From Stramenopiles sp. TOSAG23-3 (Eukaryota; Sar), in the NCBI GenBank assembly GCA_900128585.1, contig LT642171.1, positions 1-42,996 of the forward strand: a stretch of 42,996 bases of DNA. The letters are read 5' to 3'. Numbering within the stretch: the first letter of the stretch is position 1; every line of letters begins with the position of its first letter. Below the pieces are notes generated by a model. That model worked only from the letters and a program-made list of their open reading frames with translations, had not been told where the DNA came from and ran no database searches. Shown piece by piece: positions 7,073 to 16,769 of this stretch. A program made the translations under genes and the position numbers.

Positions 7073-10000
7073 ATGAGTTGGTCTTGGATGAAATCCTACT
7101 TGGTCTCTCGCAGGCTGAAAAAAGAGTGGGCAGCTTTTCAGCAGCAGGACAGCAACAGTGCGGACGCGTCGGGCAATTCTTCGACATCTCAAAGGACCGT
7201 GGACGAAGTGTCGAGGGCAAAATTGGGGACCTTTGTGAAGGACTTCTGCGAGTGCCATAAAGACGCGTTCCCCAGTTTTTCGGAGGGCCTGGACGAGCAA
7301 GCGAGCGAGACGTGGTCCTCGGACTCCTTGTACGGGGACTGCTCCCCGCTTTTGCTGGGCATCGTTGACATTCTGCCGCGGCTGGCCCACAGCAAGAAAA
7401 AATCGACGCTTTCTGTGGTCGTCGACAACAGATCCGACCCCGACTACGCGGAGGGAAAAGAGGGCGCGGGCATCGGTGTGGAAGAGCTGGTCACGGGGTG
7501 CTTCTCGGTCCTTGACATCATTTTATTCGACAACAAATACATCAATATAGCGGTAAGCCAGGTGATAAACAGCGATGGCGGTGGCCCGTACATTGTGAAT
7601 GTCCTCGTGAACGCGATGCAAAAGGTGAGCAGCAACGGGGCGAAAGTCGTCATACTGCGCATCATCAATAGAATAGCACGCAAAAACAAGGAGAACAGGC
7701 TGCTCATCCGCCGGATCAAGGGGTTCAACAAGATTTACAAGCTGTTGAAAGTAGGGGACGATGCACTGTCCGAAGAGATTTTGCGGACAATAAAGATTTT
7801 TCTAATCGACCGTGACCGGGAAGCGATCGCGGGCTTGACCGAGGCTGGCCTGAAGCTTCCAGGGGCGCACAAAAACAGCGCCAGTGACAAAACGGGGAGT
7901 GGGGGAATAACCGAACGCGTCGTCGCGGAGATCGGCCGCTTGGTGGGGTGGGGGTACCACCCGAACAACGAGAAGGCTGGGCGCTCCAACAAAGCAACGC
8001 TTGGGAACGATGCTGTCATTGTGAAGAGCTTCCCCCCCTTGGAAAAACGATTGAAACGCGTGCTCCAAGAAGCAAAACAAAAGATCGAAAACTGCAGTAC
8101 GGTAAAGAACAACATAAACAATAGTTTCGAAGGGCGGGCCGGGGAAAACATTGGAACGGACTCGCGAAAGTCAAGCCAAACGGAGCAGGACGAGCAGGCA
8201 TTGGCGACCTTGACGACAGTCTTGCAGAAATTTGTCCGGGGCGATGGTGACGTCAAGGGGGAGCGGGCGATAGAAGTCCTTCTTACGATACACATGCTTC
8301 TCTTGCGAAAGGCTGGGTTGCACGTCACATTTTTGAAAATTGGGGGCTACGAAGTGCTGGAGCAGCTGCCCAAATGGTTGCTGTCCGGCAGTCCCAGCGA
8401 GCCGTCCGTCGAACGCCTGGAGACGTTTTTTAAGATATTATTGGCAATGACAATAGATTGTGAATATACTGCCCTAGGTGTCAAGGCAGCGACGGCGTCA
8501 ACCGTAGAACAAAACGGCTGGGGGTCGTCGCCCGGGGGTTCTGGCGCGCGGGGAGACCAAGCGGAAACGAAGGAGAAAGCAAAGGTTGACCCAGGGGGCG
8601 AACCGCCCGACGTTTTCGAGAAAGAACCATTCTTGGTAGAAGACATATGCGCACTGCAAGCGCTCTCCAACATAGTTGACCGAGACAAAGACCCCCGGGT
8701 CATCTGCTTTGCCATAAGGTGCATTTATAACATCGTTTCGATCAACCCCAGCAATGTGGTGTATGTCAACGAGCTTTGCATCAACGAGAAAATTTTGAAC
8801 ATTCTTTCTGTCCCTGCAACAAATTTTGCTGTTGGAAAACCCGGCGGCGCTGGGATGCAACGGGCCTTTGAATTGATGAAAGAAACGGATCTACTGCTGC
8901 GTTACCTGTATGTATTGAACGGTAATATTGATCAGGGTATACTGGTGTCTTACATACAGATCTTGCAGCAGAGCTACGCGTATTCGCAGCGTGAGAAGAT
9001 CATCAATGACCAGTTCGTGAATTATGAGAGCCCAATGTCGACGGCCACACACATGAACATTCTGCTGGAAGGAATCAGCGGAATGCTGTCAGACAATCAC
9101 CATCGCGGCATTTTTGCAAATATAACGGCGTCGCCCGTGATATTAGAAATTTTGAGGTTCCAGCTAAGGTTTGTCCGCCGGAGACTGGTTTCAAAGCGGG
9201 ACGATATCGAAACTGTGACGAGCGCAGACGGGCCCCCTCAGAATGAAACCGCCGATGGAACATCGGAAGAAATGGACGACGACCCGGAAGTGCGAGCCCG
9301 GAAAGAAGTTGTGGATATTGTTGCGAAAAATGTGCTCATCACGTTGGAGATTCTTGCCCTCTTGATTCTTAGAGATTCTGTCGAGGAGTACGATGCCTTT
9401 CACTCCGTCCAAGGATGGCGCTTAATTCTAGACGTTATCCAGGCAGGGAATGACTTTAATCGGGCCATGATGGGAATAGGGCGGACGTCGCGTCGCCGCC
9501 GTGGCAAGGGGATAACGTCAAGCACCCTGCAGCAGCCGGTAAGTGAATTGGCATTATGGCTCTTGCGTGAAATCGTACTCGTTGGGTCCAGGAGAGAAGA
9601 AGAGAGCTTGGAGTCTGGCGGGGGGGGGATACCGTGGGTTGTTCGTCTGCTACGAGAGGCTTGGCCCAAAACAACCCTGGACCTCTTGCAGCCAGGGACT
9701 GCGTCCAGGAACCACGCCAGCTCGTCCTTCAGTGCGGGCGCGTACGAAAGTTTGTCGGACGAAGACTCGGATGACAACGACGAGGAAGACGCCTGGGCGC
9801 ACACTGGAACCTCGTCAGGGACTTCGTCTCTTCGCTTAGCGTTGCTGCAAGCTGTAACTTTGCTTTTTTCTACGCCATCGGTCCAGAAAACACCTCCACT
9901 GGTGCATATGGACTCGGCAGGGCACACAGTTCCGCTATTGAGTCTGGAGCTTTCTGCTATCGGAAGGACAGACAGCGCGCAAGTTCCAGTAGGCCATTGT

Positions 10001-13000
10001 AGCGATGCAAACGTCGTGCGTAAACTCCGTTGTGCGTTTTGCGAACATGGGGGAGTGCTTTTGTTGCTCAACTTGTCCTTGCATGAACCGAAGTCGTCCC
10101 CGGAAGGAAAAAGCTGGAAAAGACGGCAAATGGAGGCAAAGTACGCTTTTCAGGCTTTGGGTGCAGTTCTGCACGATTGCGAACTGAACAAAAAGTTTAT
10201 TGAAGAAGAAATTGGGTTTGTTGAGTTTGCAAATGTTTTAAATGGTTCGTCGATCGTTTTGAGCGAGAGGGTGTTTGACGTTATCCTCGATTTAGGTATT
10301 ATTGGGGATGCCGCAAGTGCTGACGACGGCGGCGATAGCATCTCGGGAAAGAAAGACATTGGAGAGGCTGCCCCTTTGTCGCTCTCCTTGCTGTCAACAG
10401 TTCGTCGAATTTTGTTCCCAGAGCCATTGGTCAACAAGCAGGCGGGGAACGATCATCTGATTGCGTCCCGCGAGAAGAGTTCTGATGAAAATGCGTCGGG
10501 TTCAAAAACAGGAAGTGAAACAAATTCGAACAAGTCCCCAGAACGGTCATTTTCCAACCTTTCGGAGTCTACGCTGCTGAATCCCTCTGGGAGCTTAAAC
10601 CCAAGCAGACGGCCTTCCTACTCTTCTGCGCTGTCTTCGTCGTCCTCGACAAACTCTGGGTTATCACACGATATTACTCGCGGAAAATCTTCCTATGATC
10701 TGTTTGAGCAAGAAGACCTGCTTACTGCAGTTGACTTGGCAATACAGAGCAAACCTCCAAAGACTGAAGACGGGGGTGCCCATGATCTACGGGTGGGAAA
10801 CGCCAACACGACAGTAAAGTTTCGGAGCACCGAGGCCGCCTTAATGCCTATTTTGCTTTTGCCCTCTGCAAGCATATCAACCCAAGAGGCCGTCATCCGA
10901 CGTTTGCTGAGATTGGTGGATATGAATCCAAGCAACTGCCGCGCCTTCTGTGACATGAGGGTTCCAAGCTTCATACTTTGCATCGTGCATAAGATACCGG
11001 ATGAGATCCAACAGTTCTATTTGCAGCTGGTCTCAAAGCTTATGCTGTACCACATTGGCGCCGATGACGTAAGTCTTCTGTTGCGACTTGCCCTGGTAGA
11101 ATCACAGGAAGCTGCGGAAATTTTGAAACGCGCGTATGTGAAAGCTCCTCAAGCCGAACGTCCCAGCATGGAGGAACAAACGGATGAAGTCAATGCTTTG
11201 GTCCAGCGCCGGGAAGAGCTACAGATGCAAATTTACTACATAATCGGGTGCGCTGTAGAACGCAGTGGCCCGTCGTCCTATTTTTATTTCGATGGCACCG
11301 AAGGAACTATTAAATCTGCCTCAATCACGCAGTTCCCGCAAATGTCGACCGGTTACACCGCCAACTGTTGGTTAAAGCTGGACAACGTAATTGCCAAACA
11401 GTTTAGTTTTCTCCGACTCGTGGATAAAGACTCGGAGTCTGTGTTGGAAATATTTTTTAAGCAAGCGACAGGATTAAAATTTGCGAATGCAAACCCAACC
11501 GCATCGTCTGACGATCAAAAGTATTATCTGTGTTTGCGCACATGGCCGTCTAGGAAAGTTTTGGAGCACGGGAAGAAAAAGAGCAGCCCAGGGACCGAGT
11601 CTAATTTTCGCGCTGTTGCGGTCCAAGTTTTCCAGGAATACCCTTGGTCGTGCTTTGGAGACTGGCATCACTTAGCTTTGACGCAGACAAAGAGCACGGT
11701 AAAACTGCACGTAGATGGAGTAGAGGTCAAATCAAACTGGTTGTACCCCCGTCGTCGCGAGAATGACTTCGATGCAGTAGCAAAGGGGTCTCCGTTGTCG
11801 ACTGTCTCAGCAATCGACAATTCTCCCCAAGTTTATTATCCGAACGTGAAGCCGAAATCAAAGATGGCGGCATCAAAGGATTATCCCCTTCGCTTGTTTC
11901 TTGGTGGGGGCAAGCGCATAGAAGACACGAGACGGAACCCCACAGCAAGCCCCCAGGTACAAAATATGTTGTGCGGCCAAGTAGGGACATTCTCCGTGTT
12001 TGAGGGTGCTTTGTCCCTGGAAGATATACGCGAGATTTATCAGAGAGGGTGTTCTCAGGGTATTAGTTCAAAATGCTCCTCCGGAACCAAGTTAAACTGT
12101 GTGTTTTCTATTGATCCCGCTAAATATGCCGACGATAGCACTGGCGAGGGAATTCAGGTATGGCGCCAAGGCAGTTTGAGTGCCTCGTACGCCGATCCTT
12201 CCGCGGGCGTGACAATGTTCTTTGGTGAGAATAATGCCAACCCCAAGGAATCCGCCTTGGGCACGCGACGGAGCCGGCACAGCGTTCAAACACCGCCCCG
12301 GAATATAAAGCAGGGGCGGGAACGCAGTGCCACCTTTACGGGAGGGAGCCCTAAATTCACATTTTCTGATCCAGCTCTGAGCGAATTTGTTATTTCTGCT
12401 TCATTTGATGACCGGGGTGGAAGAATGGGAAGCCCGGCGCGTCACGTGTTTCGAAGACGCCGCGCAGATACAAGTGGTTCTCCGGTGCGAGCGTACCGAA
12501 GAAATCGGTCCGCAACGGACCCGCCGGTAGACGAGCGAAGGGGCAGTGCCCCTCCAAGTTACCGAAAGCCCCCTCTGTTAAGCCTGGATGGGTCCGAAGA
12601 ATCTAGTAATGGGGACACCCCAAAGAGCTCAATTGATACGAGTGCTAGGGAATTGAGCGCAGTATTTGCTGAAATGGACTACAGCACTCAGCAGTCTGCG
12701 GATATCGAAGGCTCTGTTGAAGCTCACCAAACCTTGAGCTTTCACGATGTTGCCCTGAGAGACGGAAAGGTCCTTGACATGTTTTGCGGCCTTTTTGACT
12801 TGGGAGCGACTCACCAAATAGCCGCGTTGAGAATACTAACGGGGTTAATCCAGCGCAGCAAGCGCTTCTTTAAAAAATTTGAAAACCTTCCTACGGGCAA
12901 AAATGCTAAGACGGAGCATAACGGAGTTCTGATTGTAAACCACCTCTTAGTAAAAAACAGAAGCACATGGTCTGCAGATACCTTTCTGCCGCTAATCGAG

Positions 13001-15919
13001 ACCGTATCTTTAGCCATTGCAAACGAAGGAAGCTCTTGTTTGCGGGCATCTTTTTCATCAGTACTTCGCACGGTTCTGGACATGATCCAAGAAATAGACA
13101 TAGAGCGTAACCCACTTTTGTTTGAAAATGTCGTCCAGCTACTGGTAGACAGTATACTGCAACACCCGCAGGGCCTCGTTTACCTGCGAAACCAACCCTA
13201 TGGGAATTCAACAAATGCTAGCGCCATTTTTATCCTTTTTGAAATCATGCTATTTGCCCACATGGCCGAACCGCCGCGTTTCTCACCGCCGCAAATTAAG
13301 CGATCGTCCAGTGGGGACGGGCAAAAAGGTATCTTCAGCTTCGAGGAACAAGAGAGCGCCCTGAGCACCTCAACAGGGTCTGTCACTACTGAGACCACCG
13401 AGACTGTACGAGCGAAAAGGAACACCCTGACTTCTTGCTCCAGAATCATGGTTGCCGCTTTTAATAGTGGTATAGTGAACGGAAAGAACGACGAGTACGA
13501 GATTGATCGAAACGAGGTGGTTGCAGTTGCGCAAACGCTTGGCTTCGAAACAGACTTGGAACTTTTCACTCCAGATGCGTGGCTATTGGCAAAAATCGAA
13601 TTGTCCAAAACTGTGTTGACTTTCATTGTTGATTCTCCTGTCCCACTGGGGCAGAAAGCCGCGGTTGCATTCAGACAGATTAAGCCAGAGTTTCCTTGGC
13701 TAACGGCGTTCCAAATGATGGCGTGCGAATTATCGGAAACAGTCCGAGTAAATGGAATCATGCTACTGTCGACGCTGTTGGCACTTCCATCGGTGGAGGA
13801 CCCTCTGCACTCCAAAGTGAACAAGCTAAGGTCTAATTTTGAGATTAATTATGGGTACGCGCTTATGCTCTCGATTTTACAGAGGTTCCCTGTGACTGAA
13901 GGTGTATGCAACGCACTGATGGATTTGTCTGTGGAGAGGCAGGCACCTCAACGGGCATACAGGTCTCGGGAAGCGTCCTCTTCTCAAGACGGTATCGTTG
14001 GGGCGGATTCTGAATCCTTGGAATTAATCAACCCCGGGGCATTGCGCGTGCTGCTGAATCTGTTGAAAACAGCGGCGTTCAAACAGCCGGAAATGGTTTC
14101 TGCGTCCGTGCGCACCATAGAGCGGATGATCTCTCCAGATATGTGTGGTAGCGAAAGGGCTGCAAATGTAGCAGTAAAGAACCTGGACACGTTGTTAGCG
14201 TGCCAGTTTGAAAAGCACCCATTAACATGGTTTTTGGACTTTATCGCATGGTGCGAGACGCACACGTTCGATGACCCAAATGCGCGGTGGGAATCCACAG
14301 AGGAGGACAGAGGGGGAGGGCACGAACGCCGCAGGCGCTCGTTGACTCCTCAGAACAGCCAATATTACAGCGACGATGAAGCCGCTGTCATGTCTGCTGA
14401 GGCGGCAAGAGGAGAAAAGTTTGGGTTTTCCTCCGCCTACTCGCCGGCATTTAGTGTGAGCTCGTTTGACGGCGAGTCTCTGTCGTCATTTAGCCTTGGG
14501 GGCGGATCAGACCGTAACAGTAGCCCATCCGGAAGCTCTGCCGCTCTTGACTTTTTCGATACTATTCATGCTATCATTCGGAGAATGATATTGCACGACT
14601 TTTGTAAGCCTTGGAAGAAAGCTCCGTCCATCCTCTACACGCAGTTCCTGCACATGGCTTCCTCCACGGAGTGGAATGACGACCAGTCGTACAACCAAGT
14701 GTACTTTGTTGCTGCCGTATTGGATGATTTATTGGACGAAATAGACAAGAAGCCTCGTTTGCCTTTTTCTCCAACCGTGCATGCTTTTGCAACGGCGGAG
14801 ACGGTCGTATCGAGCGGCGCCACCACGAATACACTTCGAAACCTCGCTACGTTTTTAAGTGGGGTGTTTGAGCGCCTTGAAAATTCGACGGTGGAGCACA
14901 CGTTGGCGTGCGACAATCTTCCGGCCCTGATTTCAAAGGCTGTGATCGTTATAAAAAGAATAACCGCCCACAACCGCGACGAACGATTAAAAATGAAAAG
15001 CACAAATCTTTTCTCGGTGCGCGACAATCTGGTGCTGCACTGCCTCTCGAGTTATCGCATGTCGCAATGGCGGATCGATCAGCGTGTAGAGGCCATTGCA
15101 AGCGTTACTTCGGCCGTCGAAATCGTTGCAGTGGAACCGAATTTTGCGTCGATGGGTGGCATGATAAATTTGATCCACTTGTTCTTTGAAATTTTATCGG
15201 AAGGGACAGACAGCACGGTGATTCCTCTCCAAACGTCAGTCGCCCGCCTTCTTCGAGTTGCACTGGAAGCAAGCGACAATAATCGAAGAGAGCTCGTCCG
15301 TGCTATTCAGGACCAAAATGTCCTTGAAGAACTGTTGCCAACGCTCGGGCTGGCGTCGTATGACTACAAGGCAGTCCTGGCCAGCCAAGGTGCATGGCTT
15401 GGCTCGTGGCGAAAGAGTTCTGGGTCTTCGAGCGGGAGCGCAGGTCTGTTTGCGTCGGAACTAACGGCCTCCGACGTTGCCTTGTTCATCGACTGGTTCT
15501 TGAGCTACGAGGCCCGAGAGGACACCATAAATAGAATCGCAAAGGCCATCGCACCCATTCACAAAGCGTGCGAAACCAATCGAAAGAAGAACAGCACTAA
15601 AATTACAAAATACATAAAGAACAACGTGTCCTTGGATGCGAGGCAAACGAGCAACATCGAAAAGACGGTGGAAGAAATGGATGGGAAATTGTCTGCATGG
15701 CAAGTAGAGGACAGCCAGACCTTCCGGGCCCGTTTTTTTGCGGAAAAGAGTAATCGGGGGAAACGATTGGAGGAGGGCAAAGCATCGTGGGCTGCAGTAT
15801 CTGCTGCCGTAAGAAAGACATCAGTGGATAGAGCAGGTCACGAGCCAGAAGTTGACCCGTGGGAAAATGCTTGTGGCAATAGTAAAGTTTTCAACCAGGG
15901 CGGCGCTGAGGAAGACTAA
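7073..15919 (+). CDS. Giant BEACH-family-like scaffold without a visible PH-BEACH-WD40 module
   Basis: A 2948-residue alpha-helical protein that resembles the N-terminal two-thirds of neurobeachin/LRBA/LvsA-type proteins, which act in membrane trafficking and lysosome biology. Residues 1-1390 are mostly helical repeats broken by low-complexity loops. Residues about 1400-1660 form a concanavalin A-like domain. It opens with YFYFDGTEGTI, has a central WHHLAL...LHVDGVEV, and closes with LCGQVGTFSVFEGALSLEDI, the pattern found in BEACH proteins. Arg/Ser-rich disorder (about 1690-1830) follows, then more helical repeats to about 2830 and a charged tail. In the family, PH, BEACH and WD40 domains should come next. 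The frame instead ends in TAA, and no such domain is encoded in the 850 bases downstream. The ATG context is good (ACCATGA). Family membership is moderately sure; function is inferred. Confidence 0.8.
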   Translation: MSWSWMKSYLVSRRLKKEWAAFQQQDSNSADASGNSSTSQRTVDEVSRAKLGTFVKDFCECHKDAFPSFSEGLDEQASETWSSDSLYGDCSPLLLGIVDILPRLAHSKKKSTLSVVVDNRSDPDYAEGKEGAGIGVEELVTGCFSVLDIILFDNKYINIAVSQVINSDGGGPYIVNVLVNAMQKVSSNGAKVVILRIINRIARKNKENRLLIRRIKGFNKIYKLLKVGDDALSEEILRTIKIFLIDRDREAIAGLTEAGLKLPGAHKNSASDKTGSGGITERVVAEIGRLVGWGYHPNNEKAGRSNKATLGNDAVIVKSFPPLEKRLKRVLQEAKQKIENCSTVKNNINNSFEGRAGENIGTDSRKSSQTEQDEQALATLTTVLQKFVRGDGDVKGERAIEVLLTIHMLLLRKAGLHVTFLKIGGYEVLEQLPKWLLSGSPSEPSVERLETFFKILLAMTIDCEYTALGVKAATASTVEQNGWGSSPGGSGARGDQAETKEKAKVDPGGEPPDVFEKEPFLVEDICALQALSNIVDRDKDPRVICFAIRCIYNIVSINPSNVVYVNELCINEKILNILSVPATNFAVGKPGGAGMQRAFELMKETDLLLRYLYVLNGNIDQGILVSYIQILQQSYAYSQREKIINDQFVNYESPMSTATHMNILLEGISGMLSDNHHRGIFANITASPVILEILRFQLRFVRRRLVSKRDDIETVTSADGPPQNETADGTSEEMDDDPEVRARKEVVDIVAKNVLITLEILALLILRDSVEEYDAFHSVQGWRLILDVIQAGNDFNRAMMGIGRTSRRRRGKGITSSTLQQPVSELALWLLREIVLVGSRREEESLESGGGGIPWVVRLLREAWPKTTLDLLQPGTASRNHASSSFSAGAYESLSDEDSDDNDEEDAWAHTGTSSGTSSLRLALLQAVTLLFSTPSVQKTPPLVHMDSAGHTVPLLSLELSAIGRTDSAQVPVGHCSDANVVRKLRCAFCEHGGVLLLLNLSLHEPKSSPEGKSWKRRQMEAKYAFQALGAVLHDCELNKKFIEEEIGFVEFANVLNGSSIVLSERVFDVILDLGIIGDAASADDGGDSISGKKDIGEAAPLSLSLLSTVRRILFPEPLVNKQAGNDHLIASREKSSDENASGSKTGSETNSNKSPERSFSNLSESTLLNPSGSLNPSRRPSYSSALSSSSSTNSGLSHDITRGKSSYDLFEQEDLLTAVDLAIQSKPPKTEDGGAHDLRVGNANTTVKFRSTEAALMPILLLPSASISTQEAVIRRLLRLVDMNPSNCRAFCDMRVPSFILCIVHKIPDEIQQFYLQLVSKLMLYHIGADDVSLLLRLALVESQEAAEILKRAYVKAPQAERPSMEEQTDEVNALVQRREELQMQIYYIIGCAVERSGPSSYFYFDGTEGTIKSASITQFPQMSTGYTANCWLKLDNVIAKQFSFLRLVDKDSESVLEIFFKQATGLKFANANPTASSDDQKYYLCLRTWPSRKVLEHGKKKSSPGTESNFRAVAVQVFQEYPWSCFGDWHHLALTQTKSTVKLHVDGVEVKSNWLYPRRRENDFDAVAKGSPLSTVSAIDNSPQVYYPNVKPKSKMAASKDYPLRLFLGGGKRIEDTRRNPTASPQVQNMLCGQVGTFSVFEGALSLEDIREIYQRGCSQGISSKCSSGTKLNCVFSIDPAKYADDSTGEGIQVWRQGSLSASYADPSAGVTMFFGENNANPKESALGTRRSRHSVQTPPRNIKQGRERSATFTGGSPKFTFSDPALSEFVISASFDDRGGRMGSPARHVFRRRRADTSGSPVRAYRRNRSATDPPVDERRGSAPPSYRKPPLLSLDGSEESSNGDTPKSSIDTSARELSAVFAEMDYSTQQSADIEGSVEAHQTLSFHDVALRDGKVLDMFCGLFDLGATHQIAALRILTGLIQRSKRFFKKFENLPTGKNAKTEHNGVLIVNHLLVKNRSTWSADTFLPLIETVSLAIANEGSSCLRASFSSVLRTVLDMIQEIDIERNPLLFENVVQLLVDSILQHPQGLVYLRNQPYGNSTNASAIFILFEIMLFAHMAEPPRFSPPQIKRSSSGDGQKGIFSFEEQESALSTSTGSVTTETTETVRAKRNTLTSCSRIMVAAFNSGIVNGKNDEYEIDRNEVVAVAQTLGFETDLELFTPDAWLLAKIELSKTVLTFIVDSPVPLGQKAAVAFRQIKPEFPWLTAFQMMACELSETVRVNGIMLLSTLLALPSVEDPLHSKVNKLRSNFEINYGYALMLSILQRFPVTEGVCNALMDLSVERQAPQRAYRSREASSSQDGIVGADSESLELINPGALRVLLNLLKTAAFKQPEMVSASVRTIERMISPDMCGSERAANVAVKNLDTLLACQFEKHPLTWFLDFIAWCETHTFDDPNARWESTEEDRGGGHERRRRSLTPQNSQYYSDDEAAVMSAEAARGEKFGFSSAYSPAFSVSSFDGESLSSFSLGGGSDRNSSPSGSSAALDFFDTIHAIIRRMILHDFCKPWKKAPSILYTQFLHMASSTEWNDDQSYNQVYFVAAVLDDLLDEIDKKPRLPFSPTVHAFATAETVVSSGATTNTLRNLATFLSGVFERLENSTVEHTLACDNLPALISKAVIVIKRITAHNRDERLKMKSTNLFSVRDNLVLHCLSSYRMSQWRIDQRVEAIASVTSAVEIVAVEPNFASMGGMINLIHLFFEILSEGTDSTVIPLQTSVARLLRVALEASDNNRRELVRAIQDQNVLEELLPTLGLASYDYKAVLASQGAWLGSWRKSSGSSSGSAGLFASELTASDVALFIDWFLSYEAREDTINRIAKAIAPIHKACETNRKKNSTKITKYIKNNVSLDARQTSNIEKTVEEMDGKLSAWQVEDSQTFRARFFAEKSNRGKRLEEGKASWAAVSAAVRKTSVDRAGHEPEVDPWENACGNSKVFNQGGAEED

Positions 15920-16013
15920 GATGTAAGTTTACCTATTAACAAATACGCCGTCGGGCACAGCCAATCTTAAGTTTTCGAAGTAATGTCTGTACTAAAATAA
16001 AAAACAAATTAAA

Positions 16014-16066
16014 TAGTATGTTTTAAGACTCTCATTTTAAATCAAATACTACTTCAAATCCAACCC
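16014..16066 (+). repeat. Dispersed repeat, copy A (3' flank of scaffold gene)
   Basis: A 53-base sequence running from TAGTATGTTTTAAG through ACTCTCATTTTAAATC to TTCAAATCCAACCC. The reverse complement of 38734-38790 is the same except for a 3-base and a 1-base insertion. It is preceded at 15998-16013 by an A-run and CAAATT, the head of the shorter related copies at 18527, 27471 and 33551. It starts about 95 bases after the stop codon of the upstream plus-strand gene. Confidence 0.85.
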
Positions 16067-16675
16067 TAATCCAAACTCGATTTCACGACTCCTCGTACTC
16101 CTCGTTATTACGTGTCAGATTCAAGGTTTACATTCCTTCATGTTCGTTCTTCGTTCTGCACTGCATGCGAACTTTTCTTTGCTCTTGTGGCTTGTATTAT
16201 TTTTTAGCCTCGTATGTGAGTACGTATTAAATACCTACCTAACCTATATAGTCGATCTATTATACAAGTACAAAGGTCCATCAAGAAAATTGGTGCGTCA
16301 TTTTTTTCTTTTGTGTCTTGTTATTTGGTCTTGTTGAGCTTTGTGTTTGTGCCTTGTGCGTTATTTAGCAATTTAACAAGGACATATCATTACAGCCATA
16401 ATTTTTATTTTGTTTTTTTGGATATTTTAAAAAATTCTGGACAGACAGAGAAAATATAGGTAGACACAGTGGGGAAACTTTTATTATAACATCATCAATA
16501 ACAATATCTCTAATCTCGTTACCTTTTATACAGGTAAATAGTATTAAAAAGTAAGCATCACTCACCCTCCTTCCTCCCTTCAAAAAAACAAAACAGGAGG
16601 ACGAGTTGGTAAAACTAATGTCCCCACACAAGTAAAAGGGACAGTGGTATGGGTAGGAAAAAAAATGAGACAGAA

Positions 16676-16711
16676 GAAGAAGTAAGAAACAAAGAAGAAG
16701 TAAGAAACAAA
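16676..16711 (+). repeat. 18-bp tandem repeat, two exact copies
   Basis: GAAGAAGTAAGAAACAAA is repeated exactly at 16676-16693 and 16694-16711, about 60 bases before the ATG of the lipid-droplet-type gene. It probably lies in that gene's 5' UTR or core promoter. Confidence 0.9.
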
Positions 16712-16769
16712 GAAAATTAAAAGAAGTCCTTTTTTATATATTTAAACTGTACAAAAGAAAACAAACAGC

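Larger units (their letters stand above)
15920..16769. other. Intergenic between scaffold and lipid-droplet-type gene
   Basis: An 850-base AT-rich spacer. A GTAAGT sequence, a splice-donor-like hexamer, sits four bases after the scaffold stop codon (15923-15928). A dispersed repeat lies at 16014-16066 and a short tandem repeat at 16676-16711. Open frames (such as 16140-16337 + and 16365-16631 -) have biased, low-complexity translations and were not called. No BEACH or WD40 coding potential is visible in any frame. Confidence 0.5.

Noticed and set aside
15920-15930. GTAAGT directly after the scaffold stop as an intron that would restore a BEACH domain
   Set aside because: The in-frame TAA precedes it and no BEACH-like coding sequence follows within the window; kept only as a remark.
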